DNA of 64,000 nt from Dactylonectria macrodidyma (GCA_020744425.1 JAGMUV010000006.1:3100001-3164000), one strand, 5' to 3'. Positions 21,101 through 33,049 are shown, counted from the first letter of the stretch. The notes: generated by a model not told the origin, from the sequence alone. Made by a program: numbers and translations.

Positions 21101-24100
21101 GTCAGTTTAGATATCCAAACCTGCTTCTTCATCAGTTGCAAGTCGGGCCACGCCGACACCGCGCAGCTGCTGCTCGCCAGAGGAGCGAGATTCCAAGACC
21201 AAAATGTGGAGAGAGAAACAGCCTGGGATATTGCTGCCGCAAGGGGCGACGCGGATTTGCTCAGAGTTTTGCTCAGTGCGGATTCAAACGTGTCTAGGAG
21301 TTTGTCCACCCCATCCAATGCGGGTATGACACCTTTGTGTTCAGCAGTTGCTTCAGGTAGTGTCGAGGCGTCTCTACTCCTAATGGAACATTGTCCTCCA
21401 GATCTAGTATTCTTTCAATCGAGGGGATTACTTCTGCACTCAGCAGCCAAGACCGGGTCTCAAAAGCTGTTCGCCGCATTACTTGCCAGTGGAGTTGAAC
21501 TTGAACCCGAGGGCCCAGATGGCTCGACGCCATTGCACCACCTCGGAGCATCATGTAGCTACGAATTTGTTCAGTATCTCACCTTGATCTACGATCCATT
21601 CCGACTTGACCACCTGCGCAGATCCCCGTTCGAAAAGCTTCTTGAGCAGCGACTCAGCCCCGACGCAAGAGCAGATCATTCCAAGAGCTCGACATTAGAT
21701 CTGTTAATCCCGCCGAATTTTGCATTCCCAGCTGAAGATGGAGATAAAGACACACCACATCTATGGGAATCAATCTGCAATGTCATCGGCCGGAAGATAA
21801 CCTGTCCGTGTGAGGTTGAACGTTATGATTGGAACGACTCTGATTGTCGTAACACGTGCAAATCAGCCTTCGGAACTTGTTTTCGACGTGGGGTGTTGAG
21901 GTCTTATGAACATGCACGGAACGAATCGTCAGCCATTCCTCTGATCTCAGCTTTGTTACGACAACCCCAAAGCGGCCGCCGCCTCTGCGCAATTGTTATC
22001 TTATTCCTCTTCGAGAACGCCTTCGAGGGCTCGGCTCTCGCATCCACTCTTAAAGAAACCGACTCTAGAGACAGACTTTTTCGGAGAATCATACTCAGGG
22101 GGGAGTTAAAATTGACAGAGAAGGTACTCGGATACGGTCTGGATGTTCATTGTCGCGGGTTTATCGAAGGTCGAGAAGATCCAATATCTTCTCTTGAGGC
22201 GGCCTGTTTGGGAGGACATTTCCCAACCTTTAAGCAGGTTCTCGCTGCGGCGGATCTAAATCGGTTGAATGAAGTATGCCCATCAGGTCACAATCTCATT
22301 GACCAAGTAGTGCGTGGATCAGGTGAAGAGAAGATGAAAATGATCCAGGCCCTTTTTGACAAGGGGGTGAAGCTAAAAGACGAAAGTGATTGCGTCGCCC
22401 TTGCCGCAAAGCGTAATGACTGGGACATGGTCAAATTGCTTGTTGAACTCGGAGGGAGTATGTTTGTCCAAGTCGAAGATGGTTGGGCAGCAGTCCATTT
22501 TGTTGTCAGGGACCAGGATTTGGTGATACTTAAGTCTCTTCTAGAATTGACTTCGGTTAAACCGTGTTGGAATTTGACCTGCCAAACAACGAGCACTAGG
22601 GGGATTCGAGAGACTGATGATGGAGTGAGCCTTTTGCATTTGGCAGCATGGGGAGGTAAAGATGACATGATCGAATATTTTCTGGACAAAAAATTACTCG
22701 AAAACATTAACATCTCTGCCGAAACCGGAGAAACACCACTTCATTGCGCCGCAGAGCATGGAAAACTCTCAACGTGCAAGCTGCTCGTCCGCAGTGGAGC
22801 TAAACTCGACATTTCGACAAGCGATGGGAATCTTCCCATCAACTATGCCATCCAAGGAGGTCACATGGAGACAGCCCAGTTTTTGCTCGAGACTGGGTCT
22901 CCTTCTCCAGCAGAATGGACAGATGAGGCAATCAGGGGCTTCACGATTGATCTAGGAAAACGCGATGAATCATTCAAATCTAACCGATTGGGCAAGTTAT
23001 TGAGACAGGTATCCCTGGAAAAGGCAATACTGGACGGCGACCTGGCGGCATGCAAGAGTGCCATCACGAATGGTTGTTCGATACATGAGCCTCTCGTCAG
23101 CTGCCACAACTGCACTCCATTATTCGCCGCCATACGTGCTTGCAAGGAAGATGTGGTAGAGTGGTTGCTCGAGCAGGGCGCGAGCCTAGCAAGCGTTTAT
23201 TGCTACCACAACAAGGATCTGGATTTACCCCAACACGCCGCCCGTGTCTTGTCCTCAGCTAGTTGCTTGAGCAAGGTACTCTCAGCTTCGCTCGAAAACG
23301 GAATGTCTTGGTACTCTGGGCCAGCCAGTCCGATCTACATCGCCGTTGACAGAGAGAAGGCAGACCTCCTAGAGGCTGTCCTAAATCATATTCAAGAAAA
23401 CATTGAGGGTTACCGGTAAGTTTCTCCTACCCTCTGTTTACGAAAGGAAAGCTCTTACAAACTACTCAGGTATATTTTAAAACCTCATCTGGCCGGAGAT
23501 CCCCGAGAAATTTCAGATCTGGCATTGATGTCACTATTGATCAACCAAGCCGGCAAGCCTGAAGGCGGCTGCTGGGAGACCCCACTGCATCGCGCAGTTC
23601 GCACGCGCGATCCCACGACATTGAAGCTGCTTATTCAGCACGGAGCCAACGTCAACGCCGGAGATGCACATCAGGAAACACCACTGATGTTTGTGAGTCG
23701 AGTGAATGGGGTTAACATCGCGAGGGAGCTTCTTGATTCTGGTGCCTCAATAGAGTCACGAGATATCAATGGCTTTTCTGCAATTGTATATGCAGTTTTC
23801 CATGGGCACCTAGAAATCGTCAAGCTTCTCGAAGAGCAAAGCCCGTCTACCCTGGATTACTTATTACCCCATGGGGGTAATTTGTTATCAATTGTGACGA
23901 ATACTAGGTCGCGGCGAGAAATATTTGAATATCTCATTTCTCGAGGATTAGATCCGGGACACTGCGACCGATTCGACCAATGCGCATTTGATCGCGCAAT
24001 GGTGATACCCGATCTTGCCGACTATATGATTAATTCAAGGCTTTCGTCCCGGATGCCTCCTGGATCAAGCAATCCGTTCAACAGTGGAACTTACTTGACC

Positions 24101-24655
24101 AACACTGTTCAACTGAGGCGACTATTCAAATCTCTGCCCCGGCCTACATCACGAGTATTCATCGACCTGGAAACTAAGCTTGGGCTAAGTCCGCTGTGTG
24201 AGGCAGCTCACAGAAATTTGGCTGAGACGGTGGCCCTACTCCTTGATCTCAATGCGAGCATTGAGTTAGAGAGCCTCCCATTCGGCACACCTCTTATGTA
24301 TGCCGCAGTATTCGGTAAGCTCGACGTCGTCAAATTGCTAGTCAGGAGAGGAGCCAAATTGGAGTACACAAACACGGATGGGGTTTATCGGAGTGCACAC
24401 GTTGCAAGTGCTCAGTATCCGGATATGAACGCCTGGTTACTCAGAGGGCGATTCCAAGATCAGCCGAAGTTGACTGGCGATGCATTTTGGGGAGATGCAC
24501 AGGTCAGATGCTGGAGCGGTAGGAGGGCAGCACAGGTCAAGATCAAGTCATGCGACCAGCGTCGTTGGAAGGAATCAACACTAGACTATTGCAAACGGTT
24601 TTGGCACATCAGAAAAGGATTTGCAGGTCGACAAGTTGTTGGGGTTTTGGTGTGA
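18166..24655 (+). CDS. NLR-type STAND protein: Helo-like N-domain, NACHT, ankyrin repeats (2104 aa)
   Basis: Four exons, 18166-18856, 18919-19516, 19576-23415 and 23470-24655, encode 2104 aa. Residues 1-200 (MADGLSIAASVAGIVQLSGT...) match the fungal STAND N-terminal Helo-like type seen in heterokaryon-incompatibility and cell-death NLRs. The NACHT core has Walker A SGIPGGGKT (227-235, split by intron 1) and Walker B IVDGLDEC (Asp333). A winged-helix-like stretch with ELSHFTVMEYL follows. From about residue 690 to 2010 there are many ankyrin repeats (TPLHMAVWVG, TPLHCAAEHGKLSTCKLLV, TPLHRAVRTRD, TPLMYAAVFGKLDVVKLLV), with degenerate spacers. Intron 2 (59 nt) is a GC-AG intron: AT|GCAAGT to TAG|G restores HGMFRWV. 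The expected role is recognition of non-self or cell stress and triggering of cell death. The frame is intact, and no partner effector gene lies next to it. Confidence 0.88.
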
Positions 24656-25883
24656 TTTGGATATTTCTTAGTGGTCTGGGTTGTTTTGATGACTTGAATG
24701 GAAAATTTCCTTGACGCTTGGGCAAGTTCTTGATTCTCAATATAGAAGTCAGTCTACACCGAAATCTTTTGAAAGGGACTTGAGAGACAAGTCATGCATT
24801 TGTACCTTTCATCGCGTTGCGTTCACTCATCTAGTTCTAATCGTTTGCATAGGCGGATTCATGTACATCACATTCGCTCGCCATAGTCGTGTCTGAAGAA
24901 AAAGAAGTCAGCTACCATTATTGGCATTGCGGACCGCAGTAGTCTCAATCCAGCCGAGATCCCTGGAGCGCGGTTCTTTCAACTGTCAAGGGCTGCCGGC
25001 ATGATCCGTGTTGTCGAGTCATGTCAAACTGGTGGGTGGGACCTAGTAAGACGCTATGAGCCGCTTGTCTCAAAGGCCACGAGGCCAATCTCGATTGCGC
25101 TTTGGCTTCCCTAATCCCAACATGGCAATTCGTAGAGAGGAGCCAAGAAAACAGCTCGCTAGGTGATTCGGGGTCTTTTTCCTGAAATGGGTTCCTGCCG
25201 AATAGAGGATATGGCGACACAGGCTATGAACAATACTGGACGTTCGCATTTGTTCAGTCGCCAACATCGTTGTGTCGAACAAGTTTCGTGCCCTACAACT
25301 TTATTCCACACGTTGCTTCATTTTCACGAACTTTCAGACATCATTGACAGGGATTCTTTCCAGAATTGCGCGGATCTTCCGATGCTGATGGCCGTTCTGC
25401 GTCGTCGGCTGCATACAGTCCCACTGTCCACATGAAGGAATCGGAGCTGCAGGCTCGCAAACACTTCCGTCTCGTTGAAATATGGCCTCGAACTGTCTAG
25501 CTTGCGCAAAGCTGTACCGAAGAAGACAAGTCACAACTGTGGAGCGTCGAAAAATTGGTATGGGTCTAGAAGACCGGACGAGATCGAAGAATGTTGCCAC
25601 TGTGGGCCCGGCTTATCCGCCACCTTTCTTCGGATCTTGAACCGGCATCAACATTTCGACGGCGGCCTCACACCCTGTCGGCGATCCTCCATTGACTGGC
25701 CTCAAGAACTTCAAAGTGAACAGTCTCTAATTAAGATCGGGTATCTAATCTATTGTTCCTCTAGCCTGTGTGAATCCGGAGTACGGCTCCTTGTACCAAC
25801 CAGAACGGTGCTTGGGCACCTGACAGGTAGCTCTTATACATCTAATACAGAAAGATCATGGGTATACAAACCCAGTCGCATCA
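24656..25883. other. Convergent intergenic region
   Basis: About 1.2 kb between the NLR stop and the stop of the minus-strand rhodopsin-like gene. Overlapping open frames at 25330-25900 on both strands start at non-ATG codons and show no domains. Confidence 0.45.
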
Positions 25884-27396
25884 TTAAACACCCCGGTATA
25901 CCTTGGTGACAATTCCCATGTCTTGTTCGTTCACAGACTTATCCCCATTGACACTGCCCGGCGGGCTGTCGTTGATGGCAAATGTTCCCCCCATGGCCTG
26001 CGGCGATATGCGTCCGTCCTTGTGCGTGACCTCTTCCGTCGTGATTTCCACCTCGTTGTGCTGGTAGATCTTCAAGGGAATGCCATGGGGCTCGTTGATC
26101 TGCTCCTGGCTCTCGGACGGGCTCAGGTCTGGGTCGTGAATGGTCGTCTTCTTCGGCCTCGTCTTTTCGGCGTTGCGGCTGCTGAGGTTTCCATAAGCGG
26201 ACCGAAGTCGTCCCGTGCCTTCACCGGTGCGCGCGCCAGAGGATCTTCCGTATTTGGCGTGGAAGGATCCGATCTTGAAGACGCGCTGTAGGAGCGTCCA
26301 GGTGAGTGGTAGGTTGGCTGTGATGATCGCGGTGGAGACTTCGCGGATGTACCAGTATATCCAGTCAGATCCGTAAGGTTGGCCTAAGCTGTAATACTTG
26401 CTGAGGGCTGCTGCGAGGATCTGATTATGCCAGCGTCAGTAGCCCATCATTTGTTTGAAGCAATCGTGGTGAAAGACATTTCCAGCGATGGTGGGGGCAG
26501 CTTACCGAAAAGGCACCAAGAGCAAAGACACCGCAGAGAATGACCTTGCGCTTCGTGGCCAGTTGCGACTGTAGAAAAACAGGCATGGGGATCAAGATGA
26601 TCATGATGTCAGACGAGATGTTGAAGACGGCGTTGGTAATCATGTGGTTCGTTTCGGCCGAGCAATTGACTGAACGTTGCATCAGTTATTCGGTCCATCC
26701 GCTTCCAGAGGGTTACTGTCCACTTACGGTTGGGAGGAGGGACACTCCAGTACATGTGAAAGGGTCGACACCATGCGGCAAAGAATAAGATTTGCATGAG
26801 GACGAACCCGAAGACGACATAGCCGGAGACAATCTTGACAAGCAAGTTCTGCTTCAAGCTCGTACTGTTTGGTGTGTTAGACTTGCTTCCCTTCACAATA
26901 TTGTGACTGAGTGACACTTACGTCAGTCGACTGTACATGATCAACAGACAACCCTTGATTGCCCAGATGGTCATCATTTGTGTCTCCTCGGTAACTAGCA
27001 CTAGCTTCGACCCGTATTGCCTCTTCTTAATCTCGTCGTCGGTGAGTACGATTTTGTCGGCGGGGTTGATGAGGTTCGTCGGGGTGTAGGTCAGGATGTG
27101 CACTACTACTAGCAACGCGGTGTAGCATGCCTAGCATAGAGGTCAATTGGTATGTCCAGTAGTTGCGAGGAAGACTGCATACCATGGCAAAGATCATGAG
27201 GTAATCATCGATCAGCATGCCCTTGAACGACCCGTACAGCATCCTCCGGGATGTCCTAGCCACTACGGTCAGATCGCATTCCCAACGGAGCGGAAAATCC
27301 GGGGAAAATTGGAAAAAAAAAAACTCACATGCGCGCCAGGACCACTACGAGTGTCACGGCGTACCACGCCCACATTTCCGTGATAAAGGCCGACAT
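25884..27396 (-). CDS. Rhodopsin-domain 7TM integral membrane protein (PTH11-like)
   Basis: Six exons on the minus strand: 27396-27329, 27255-27183, 27130-26922, 26864-26728, 26669-26506 and 26420-25884, giving 395 aa. Introns are GT-AG, 52-85 nt. After a short N-terminus come seven hydrophobic segments, among them YAVTLVVVLARM, DDYLMIFAM, YTALLVVVHIL, ETQMMTIWAIKGCLLIMYSR, a GYVVFGFVLMQILFFAAWC helix, and NISSDIMIILIPMPVFLQ. The SRR.....DDYLM and CRPF..YW..PP..CS motifs are those of the fungal rhodopsin domain (PF20684-type) found in PTH11-like receptors. The cytosolic tail of about 130 residues is Lys/Glu/Ser-rich. The ligand is unknown and no N-terminal CFEM domain is present. Intron 1 uses the second of two nearby acceptors (GGCTAG), because the first (GTAG) brings a stop. 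Confidence 0.85.
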
Positions 27397-28796
27397 GGCT
27401 GCTGGCGAGGAATCGGATCTGCAGTCGAGTTGCAATGGCGGGTCACCAAGCCCAGAGCAAAAAGAAAGGTGCGTGGGAGAGGTGCGAGGGGTCCGCATAT
27501 GTACAGACAGAATCAGCAATGTCCATAGTTCTAGGCCCTTGGCCAATATCCCCGTAGGGCGGAGTATTAACACACTGATTGAGGTAATTCGCTTCCGTTA
27601 CCGGTGGTGGCTTGGACGGTAATAATGGGACAGATAATCACAGCCAGTCCCAGCACATCATGAATCATGCCTTGACGAAATCGTCCCATTTTTTCCCGTC
27701 TCTTGTCACCCATCTTCGGCGGTCATCGGAGGCCCAGGACGTGGATCACAGAGGCCTGAGCGCAACGGAGTTCGGTTGACAGACTGGAGCCATTAAGCAC
27801 TTAGCCTTATAGCACGTTCGGCTAGTCTCTCCCAAGCCCGCGGTTTAGTCCAGGCCCCTATCGCGATATTACGTGTCCCTGGTGTTTAAAACGGTCCCCC
27901 TGTAGCTTGGCGAACAGCGAGACATCTGCACTGTTGCGGACACTAGATGCCGCTAGAAGCTCTAGTCTCGGTGGTTTTTTCCATGCACAGGTTGTGGCGC
28001 TGCCGTCGATTGCGTTGACTCGGGGAGTCGGAGCGCGCTGCTGGGTTAGTGTCCACAGACTCCGTCGAACTGTTTTCAGGGGTCGTTGAGAGAGTGGTAA
28101 GGGGCTTGGGAGACTCATCAACACAGGGTGGCATGGTCAAAGAGATGGCTGTGATTGCGTGACGAGACTGGCTCGCTTCTTGGACCCGACGATGACATTC
28201 CTCGGCCGAAATGGGAATGATGTCGAATTAGCGCTGGACGGACCTGAAAATCCCTAAGTAGGCTAAGTTGTGGCATCCCAAAGATAGGTCCACTGGGATG
28301 ATTAGTCGTCACCTTATTTCTCAGTCGCCATCAAAGCTGCGGGAGCTTACCCTAGACCCAACAGCATCATGGTCAATTCGTGAGAAATGAATGGTCCTTT
28401 GACGTCCACTCTCTTGAAGATTGGTCCACCAACTGCAGAGCTTACTTGCATCTAGTTGTGCATCGACTTGTTAACAGCAATTTGTGACTAACGGAATATG
28501 TACGCACCAAGCTTGTGCCTGCCTTGCAGTATGCCTAAAGGTGAAATGACATGGTCTGGAGCTCGACCTCCTAGCAGGATTCTCCCGAAACACAGCCCGT
28601 GTCTTCAATCTTGAATCTTACAACCTCCTAAAATACTACGTCACCCCATGCACATTGGAGCGGTGATGGGGTGCATGGGGTAGCCTCAGCCGAAGGCTGT
28701 GTGTCCGCAGGCCGGGAAGCTATTACTACTACTGCATTATCTACGTACATTCCAGGCAGGTTATATATCACATCTATTAACTATTGAGACTGAAGA
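27397..28796. other. Intergenic region leading into the repeat island
   Basis: The 5' region of the rhodopsin-like gene, then unique sequence without a supported gene. From about 28600 the sequence becomes repeat-like. A hairpin (CAGCC-GAA-GGCTG) sits at about 28686-28698, and its inverted copy recurs at about 29671-29683. Confidence 0.45.
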
Positions 28797-28955
28797 CCAG
28801 TCTTAAAGGCTCGGATCTCTAGCAAACCGGTCTTAAAGACCCGGCTTTCTAGCAAGCCGGTCTCGAAGACCCGGCTTCTTAACAAGCCAGTCTCGAAGAC
28901 CCGGCTTCCTAACAAGCCGGTCTCGAAGACCCGGATCCCTTAGGATCCGGTCTAC
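28797..28955. repeat. 30-bp tandem repeat block, five copies
   Basis: Units start at 28797, 28827, 28857, 28887 and 28917, with a partial sixth at 28947. Each begins CCGGTCT (or CCAGTCT), has an internal hairpin such as GGTCTTAAAGACC or GGTCTCGAAGACC, and ends AGCAAG/AACAAG. Differences between units are mainly CG/TA transitions in the hairpin loop. The block sits exactly where composition turns from balanced to AT-rich. Confidence 0.85.
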
Positions 28956-29699
28956 TGAGAACCTTATTATAGCTATAAGGGCAACTTACAAATAGGTCTG
29001 CTGCGAGCCCTCAGTTAGATAGAAATCAAGAGCTTTTACTTATATTATAATATACCCTTCCTATTAGATATAATATTATAGTTTGATTAGTAGATTTCCT
29101 CTTACTAATAAAGTTACTTATTAATTTAATTTAGTTATAAAATAGGTAATAAACTCTAAAATCAGATCTAAGGCTTATATTACCCTTAGAATCAGAATCT
29201 ATCCTTAGTCATATAATATATTAGGATTAATAATAGAAGAAAGGTTACTTAGTTAAGTAAATAAATAGATTACTAAGCAAATTTAGTAATAGTAAATAAA
29301 GAAGTAAATAAAGAAGTTATTAGTATAGATCTAACTATATAATCTAGGTTTAGCTACTATTCTAATTTATACCTAATTTATAAGGCAATAGCTAATATCA
29401 CTAATTATAAAAGCTAATTACAGTATCTCCCCTTTTCTAGCTAGTCAGATTAATTATAACACATAATTCCTATGCTTCTTACTACAGCTAGCTTTTAATA
29501 GAAGTAGTAATAGATAGGCGGATACCCACTTTTTCTAGAGCTGCTAACCAATCCAGCCTTCTTTAGCGACCGGCAATATAAAATTTAGACCAATCAGATT
29601 CTGAGAAACTTATTTATCCCTGTCTGCACCAAACCCTCATTATTCGGGAAAACTTAAGAACTGATGTAAAGTCAGCCTTCGGCTGAATAAACCTCCACG
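28956..29699. other. AT-rich, RIP-like relic
   Basis: About 670 bp of sequence made almost wholly of A/T with TAA/TTA words and no open frame, followed by a return to balanced composition just before 29700. A CAGCC/GGCTG hairpin at about 29671 matches the inverted copy at about 28686, so 28.68-29.69 kb may be one inserted element. Confidence 0.5.
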
Positions 29700-30510
29700 A
29701 TGGGCACTAACCCGACTCGAGCCCCCAAAGAGTACATAATAGTCCGGGTATCGAAGAAAACTTCCAATAGCCGCACAGATGGCGAGGGGAACGATATTAC
29801 AGAAACAAGCTCATCGCAAGACTTTCCGAGCGCCACGGCACCTACCACAGAGACCATGGGTGATAAACCGAAGCTCAAGGTAGTCCCTGTAACCACGAAA
29901 ATCAGCAGGTCTGGGCCGGGCCTGTATTTGCATAAGTGCGACGAATGTCCCGAAGTATGATAAGCATTGCCATCATTGCTGCTATTGACATACCTAATGA
30001 TAAACATCATCACAGGCATTCCCTGGAGCAGAGCATTTGCGGTTTGTCCTTCTTTCTCCGAGCTTTGATGAAGCGCACCTAACCAACTGAACTTAGTCGA
30101 CATAAACTAAGCCATGCCAGTTTACGTTGTCCCTGGACCGGCTGCTACGAAAGCTTTGACCACAGGCACTTGCTTGAGGGCCATTTGCGGAGACAGTACG
30201 TAAGCACTGATACAGAGCAATCGTCACACTCACGAGGCTTCAAAGAGCTGACATGACATGGCACAGCGAGGAGTACGACGACGCTGAAGTTAGAGATACA
30301 TTGTTTGCGGCCAACATGCGACAGGCCTCTACACGGTCTATGCCTGAAATGCGTGCCACTCCGAGCTTACAAACGCAAGCGGCATATTTCACACCACAGC
30401 CCCATTTAGAGCAAATTGGCGATGAGCATGGATACCAATGTACTCGGAGACGAAACTCAAGCATACCAAAAGCCATTTCCGTTTCTAGAGCTGAGCTCCT
30501 GCTGCTCTAA
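29700..30510 (+). CDS. Two-finger C2H2 zinc-finger protein inside the repeat island (207 aa)
   Basis: Four exons: 29700-29954, 30016-30041, 30097-30195 and 30267-30510. Introns are 61, 55 and 71 nt, GT-AG, and in phase. None of the open frames shows the fingers alone; splicing assembles them. Finger 1 is C80-x2-C83-x12-H96-x3-H100 (CDECPEAFPG...), with its Phe at 87 and Leu at 93. Finger 2 is C105-x4-C110-x12-H123-x3-H127 (CPWTGCYESFD...). Residues 1-75 are Ser/Thr/Lys-rich and probably disordered. After the fingers come an acidic EEYDDAEVRDTL stretch and a tail ending in AELLLL. The family is nucleic-acid binding, probably a transcription factor. The ATG lies only about 15 bp from repeat-like sequence, so the true 5' end may have been cut and the promoter replaced. 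Confidence 0.7.
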
Positions 30511-32011
30511 GCTGAGCTTGGGCTGAGGATCCTGGAGCTCGGGGTGAGCCCGGCTGAGCTTTGGGCTGAGGTGCCTGGAGGACCGGCTTTTTGGATCACA
30601 GACCCCTTTGAGGGGGTCAGATTAAGGACAACGTCCTAAAATTAGGCCCCGGCCAGCCTTTCCCGTGCTAAAGAACCTGACCTGTATAGAGTAGTTGATA
30701 TATAACTGGGTAGTTTAAGAAACCTGCATCTGCGGTGCTGCCTAGGGGGGGAGAGAATAATGTAGGCATCTAGGCAATATAGGCATAGGAAGGATGTTCT
30801 GGTACTCTAAGAAGGCTATCTAGAGGTCTGGCGTGAAGTGAATTCAAGTAAATAGTACTACTACGTTACTAGAAGGATCTCCTCCTTATTGGCGAAATAG
30901 GTAGAGGTGATGGCTTTATGCAGGGCCTTGAATCTTAGCGAAGGCCGTAATGCAGTAGCTATTTGCCTAAACTGGCATTAATAGTACGTAGGTGAGGCAG
31001 TATACCCTGTTAAAGCAAGCTTTTGGTTGTAAGTATGACGGCGAATGTCTCTTCAATTGCAACCTAACGGAGGCCTTATTGATAGGGGCTGGTTATGCCT
31101 TGCCATCCTGAGGGATCTATGGTAGAGATGGAATCTATGCATATACAAGGCATTATTTAAGCAAGTGGTCTGGAGAGACGGAAAGTGTAAGTGAAGGGGT
31201 AACCGTTTGTCAGACCAATATCTAAGCACAGCATCCTAATACGTTCTAAGTCTTAAATGAAGCAGCACTAGGGTGCGATTAACCAAATCAACTAATACTT
31301 GCCCACTGATTGTAAGGGAAAGCATGGTGGTGGTGCCCCTGCCTCACACGCCGATCCCTGGCAAGCCTGGCTACGTGACCTCGCTTTGTATCGCTCCGTC
31401 CAGTCACCGCCTCTGCGGGACCTCTTAAACCCTGTTTTAGGTCTATGTTAGAATGACAGTGTTATAACCTGGTTCGTGACATGGAGTGTCAATTAAGCTA
31501 ACAGAAGGAGACGTAAGATGTGCATGGATTAGAAGTAGGGTGGGCTGTATGAGTCATGAGCATCACAGCCCTCATTATTGTGAAACGGTCAGATCATTTC
31601 CTTCCCTTAGTTGAATTGGCTGAGCGGAGTCTCGGGCTACTTTGGAGGCCGCCAGTGCCATTACGAAGACCTTCCCTCCCTGTGTCGCTAGCGAGTTAAC
31701 AAAGACCTTTGCATCTCTCACCAAAGCAAAGATTCAACCTAACCAAGCATGCGGTAAGCTAAGTTAACCGAACTATATTTTCGGTCACTCCTAATTTCCT
31801 CTACAGGTAGTCACATAGCTAGGACATAGTTAATCCTGTCTCCCGGCAGAACATCTTGCCAAAGTTAGTCAAAAATAGTTAAGAAATTATCGAGGCAGCA
31901 GGTATATATATCTAATGTGAAAGCGACAATGGGTTGCCTCCCATTCTCGACGGTGGATTTATCTACTATAGTCCCGGGGTTTAAATCCTTATAATTACTA
32001 GAAAATTATAT
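30511..32011. other. Repeat-island sequence without a gene
   Basis: It begins with a GCTGAGCT-rich stretch (30490-30575) made of short imperfect direct repeats, followed by a GACCCCTTTGAGGGGGTC hairpin at 30600-30617. The rest is of moderate AT content with no open frame above background. It is probably decayed transposon sequence of unknown class. Confidence 0.4.
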
Positions 32012-32620
32012 CTATGCCCTTACTTTCATAGATGCAGAAGGAGGGTCCGCGATTTGATGTAACAATCCGTTCCTCGACCCCATCTCTGAATGCTGATGCA
32101 TTGGAGGCGATATATAATGATACCGTGCCAGTCTAATGCCTCCATCTAACTCCTGCTGGTCTTCAGCCTCCCGATCTATATCAAAGTGCCTAATAAGCAG
32201 AGTCAATAAAAATGGCAATCCGGAGATGCATGTAAAAAATAGATACACTCCCCTAAAGCCAAAGATATAAACCTCTAGTATCTGTTGCTTAAGGGTACTC
32301 CCATCTAGTAAGTTATGCAGTTCCGTCACGTATGCCTCACTATCTCTAGCAAGATCTGTAGGTAAATCCATTTGCCGTTGCCGGGACGGAGTGTGGGAGT
32401 CCTTCACCATCACTCGCACCTGTAGCTCTTCCGCCTCCTTCCACCGCCCTTGGTTCATATACGTCAACGCCAGGTTGTCCATGCTGGTCAGCGTATCGGG
32501 ATGCTCCTCTCCTAGCACATTGGCCCTCAGTTTGACTGTTTTTTCGCCCGACTTTTCTAGCGCCCTGTAGTTCCCTATAGCGAATAAGTACGGAGTGCAC
32601 TGGTGGAGATGATAAATCAC
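32012..32620 (-). pseudogene. Composite relic: TPR fragment joined to an MFS-transporter C-terminus
   Basis: A 202-codon minus-strand open frame begins at GTG, so it is a fragment. Its first part contains a kinesin-light-chain-type TPR unit (VLGEEHPDTLTSMDNLALTY, then MNQGRWKEAEELQVRVM), the kind found at the C-terminus of fungal NLRs. About 60 residues later the frame runs into a transmembrane helix and the motif LLIRHFDIDR, which is how many fungal MFS drug-transporter C-termini end. The two parts belong to unrelated families, so the frame looks like a rearrangement junction. An alternative is a chance extension of one relic into another. Confidence 0.45.
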
Positions 32621-33049
32621 CCTTACCGCTTAGGCGAGCCTTACCCTCGAGCGTCCATTTGTTTATTGAGGTTATGGTCCTTGGCAGCGCACACTCAGAG
32701 GGGGGCCAGAGGTTAAACAGTCAAAAAACAACAACAACCAATAGTGAATAACAGTGTGAGGGCCCAAACCCAAGCCCAAGGCAACAGCAACTCAGAAGTC
32801 CATTTGTTTATATTCCGTTTATTGGTTAAGTGTGGTCCGGTTGGTTCTAGTCTATAAGGTATGCCCTTTGGGTGTTGTTATTAACTTTGAGACCATGCGC
32901 AAGCTTGTCTTCTTGCAGGGTGAACAAGCGGCTACTATACTGACTGCAGGCGACCTAGTAGGAAACCATGTTTCCGCTTGTAATTCCCAAAATCATCTCC
33001 CTGCCGTTTTCTCTTCTCGCCGGATACCTTAAAAAGCTGCTTGTGTTTG
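32621..33049. other. Short relic between gene fragments
   Basis: About 430 bp, moderately AT-rich. An ACAACAACAAC-type tract lies at 32727. The part next to 33050 may contain earlier exons of the AAA-ATPase relic, but no AAA motif is readable. Confidence 0.35.

Noticed and set aside
18603..24655. The NLR as three or four separate genes
   Set aside because: NACHT and ankyrin text joins in phase across introns, including a GC-AG intron, and internal starts at 19898 (GTG) and elsewhere are not ATG.
28797..28955. 30-bp repeats as a CRISPR array
   Set aside because: Units are contiguous with no unique spacers, and the genome is fungal.
30112..30195. Alternative zinc-finger exon 3 starting at 30112
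   Set aside because: It keeps frame but destroys the first finger's His spacing. The acceptor at 30096 gives a perfect C2H2.
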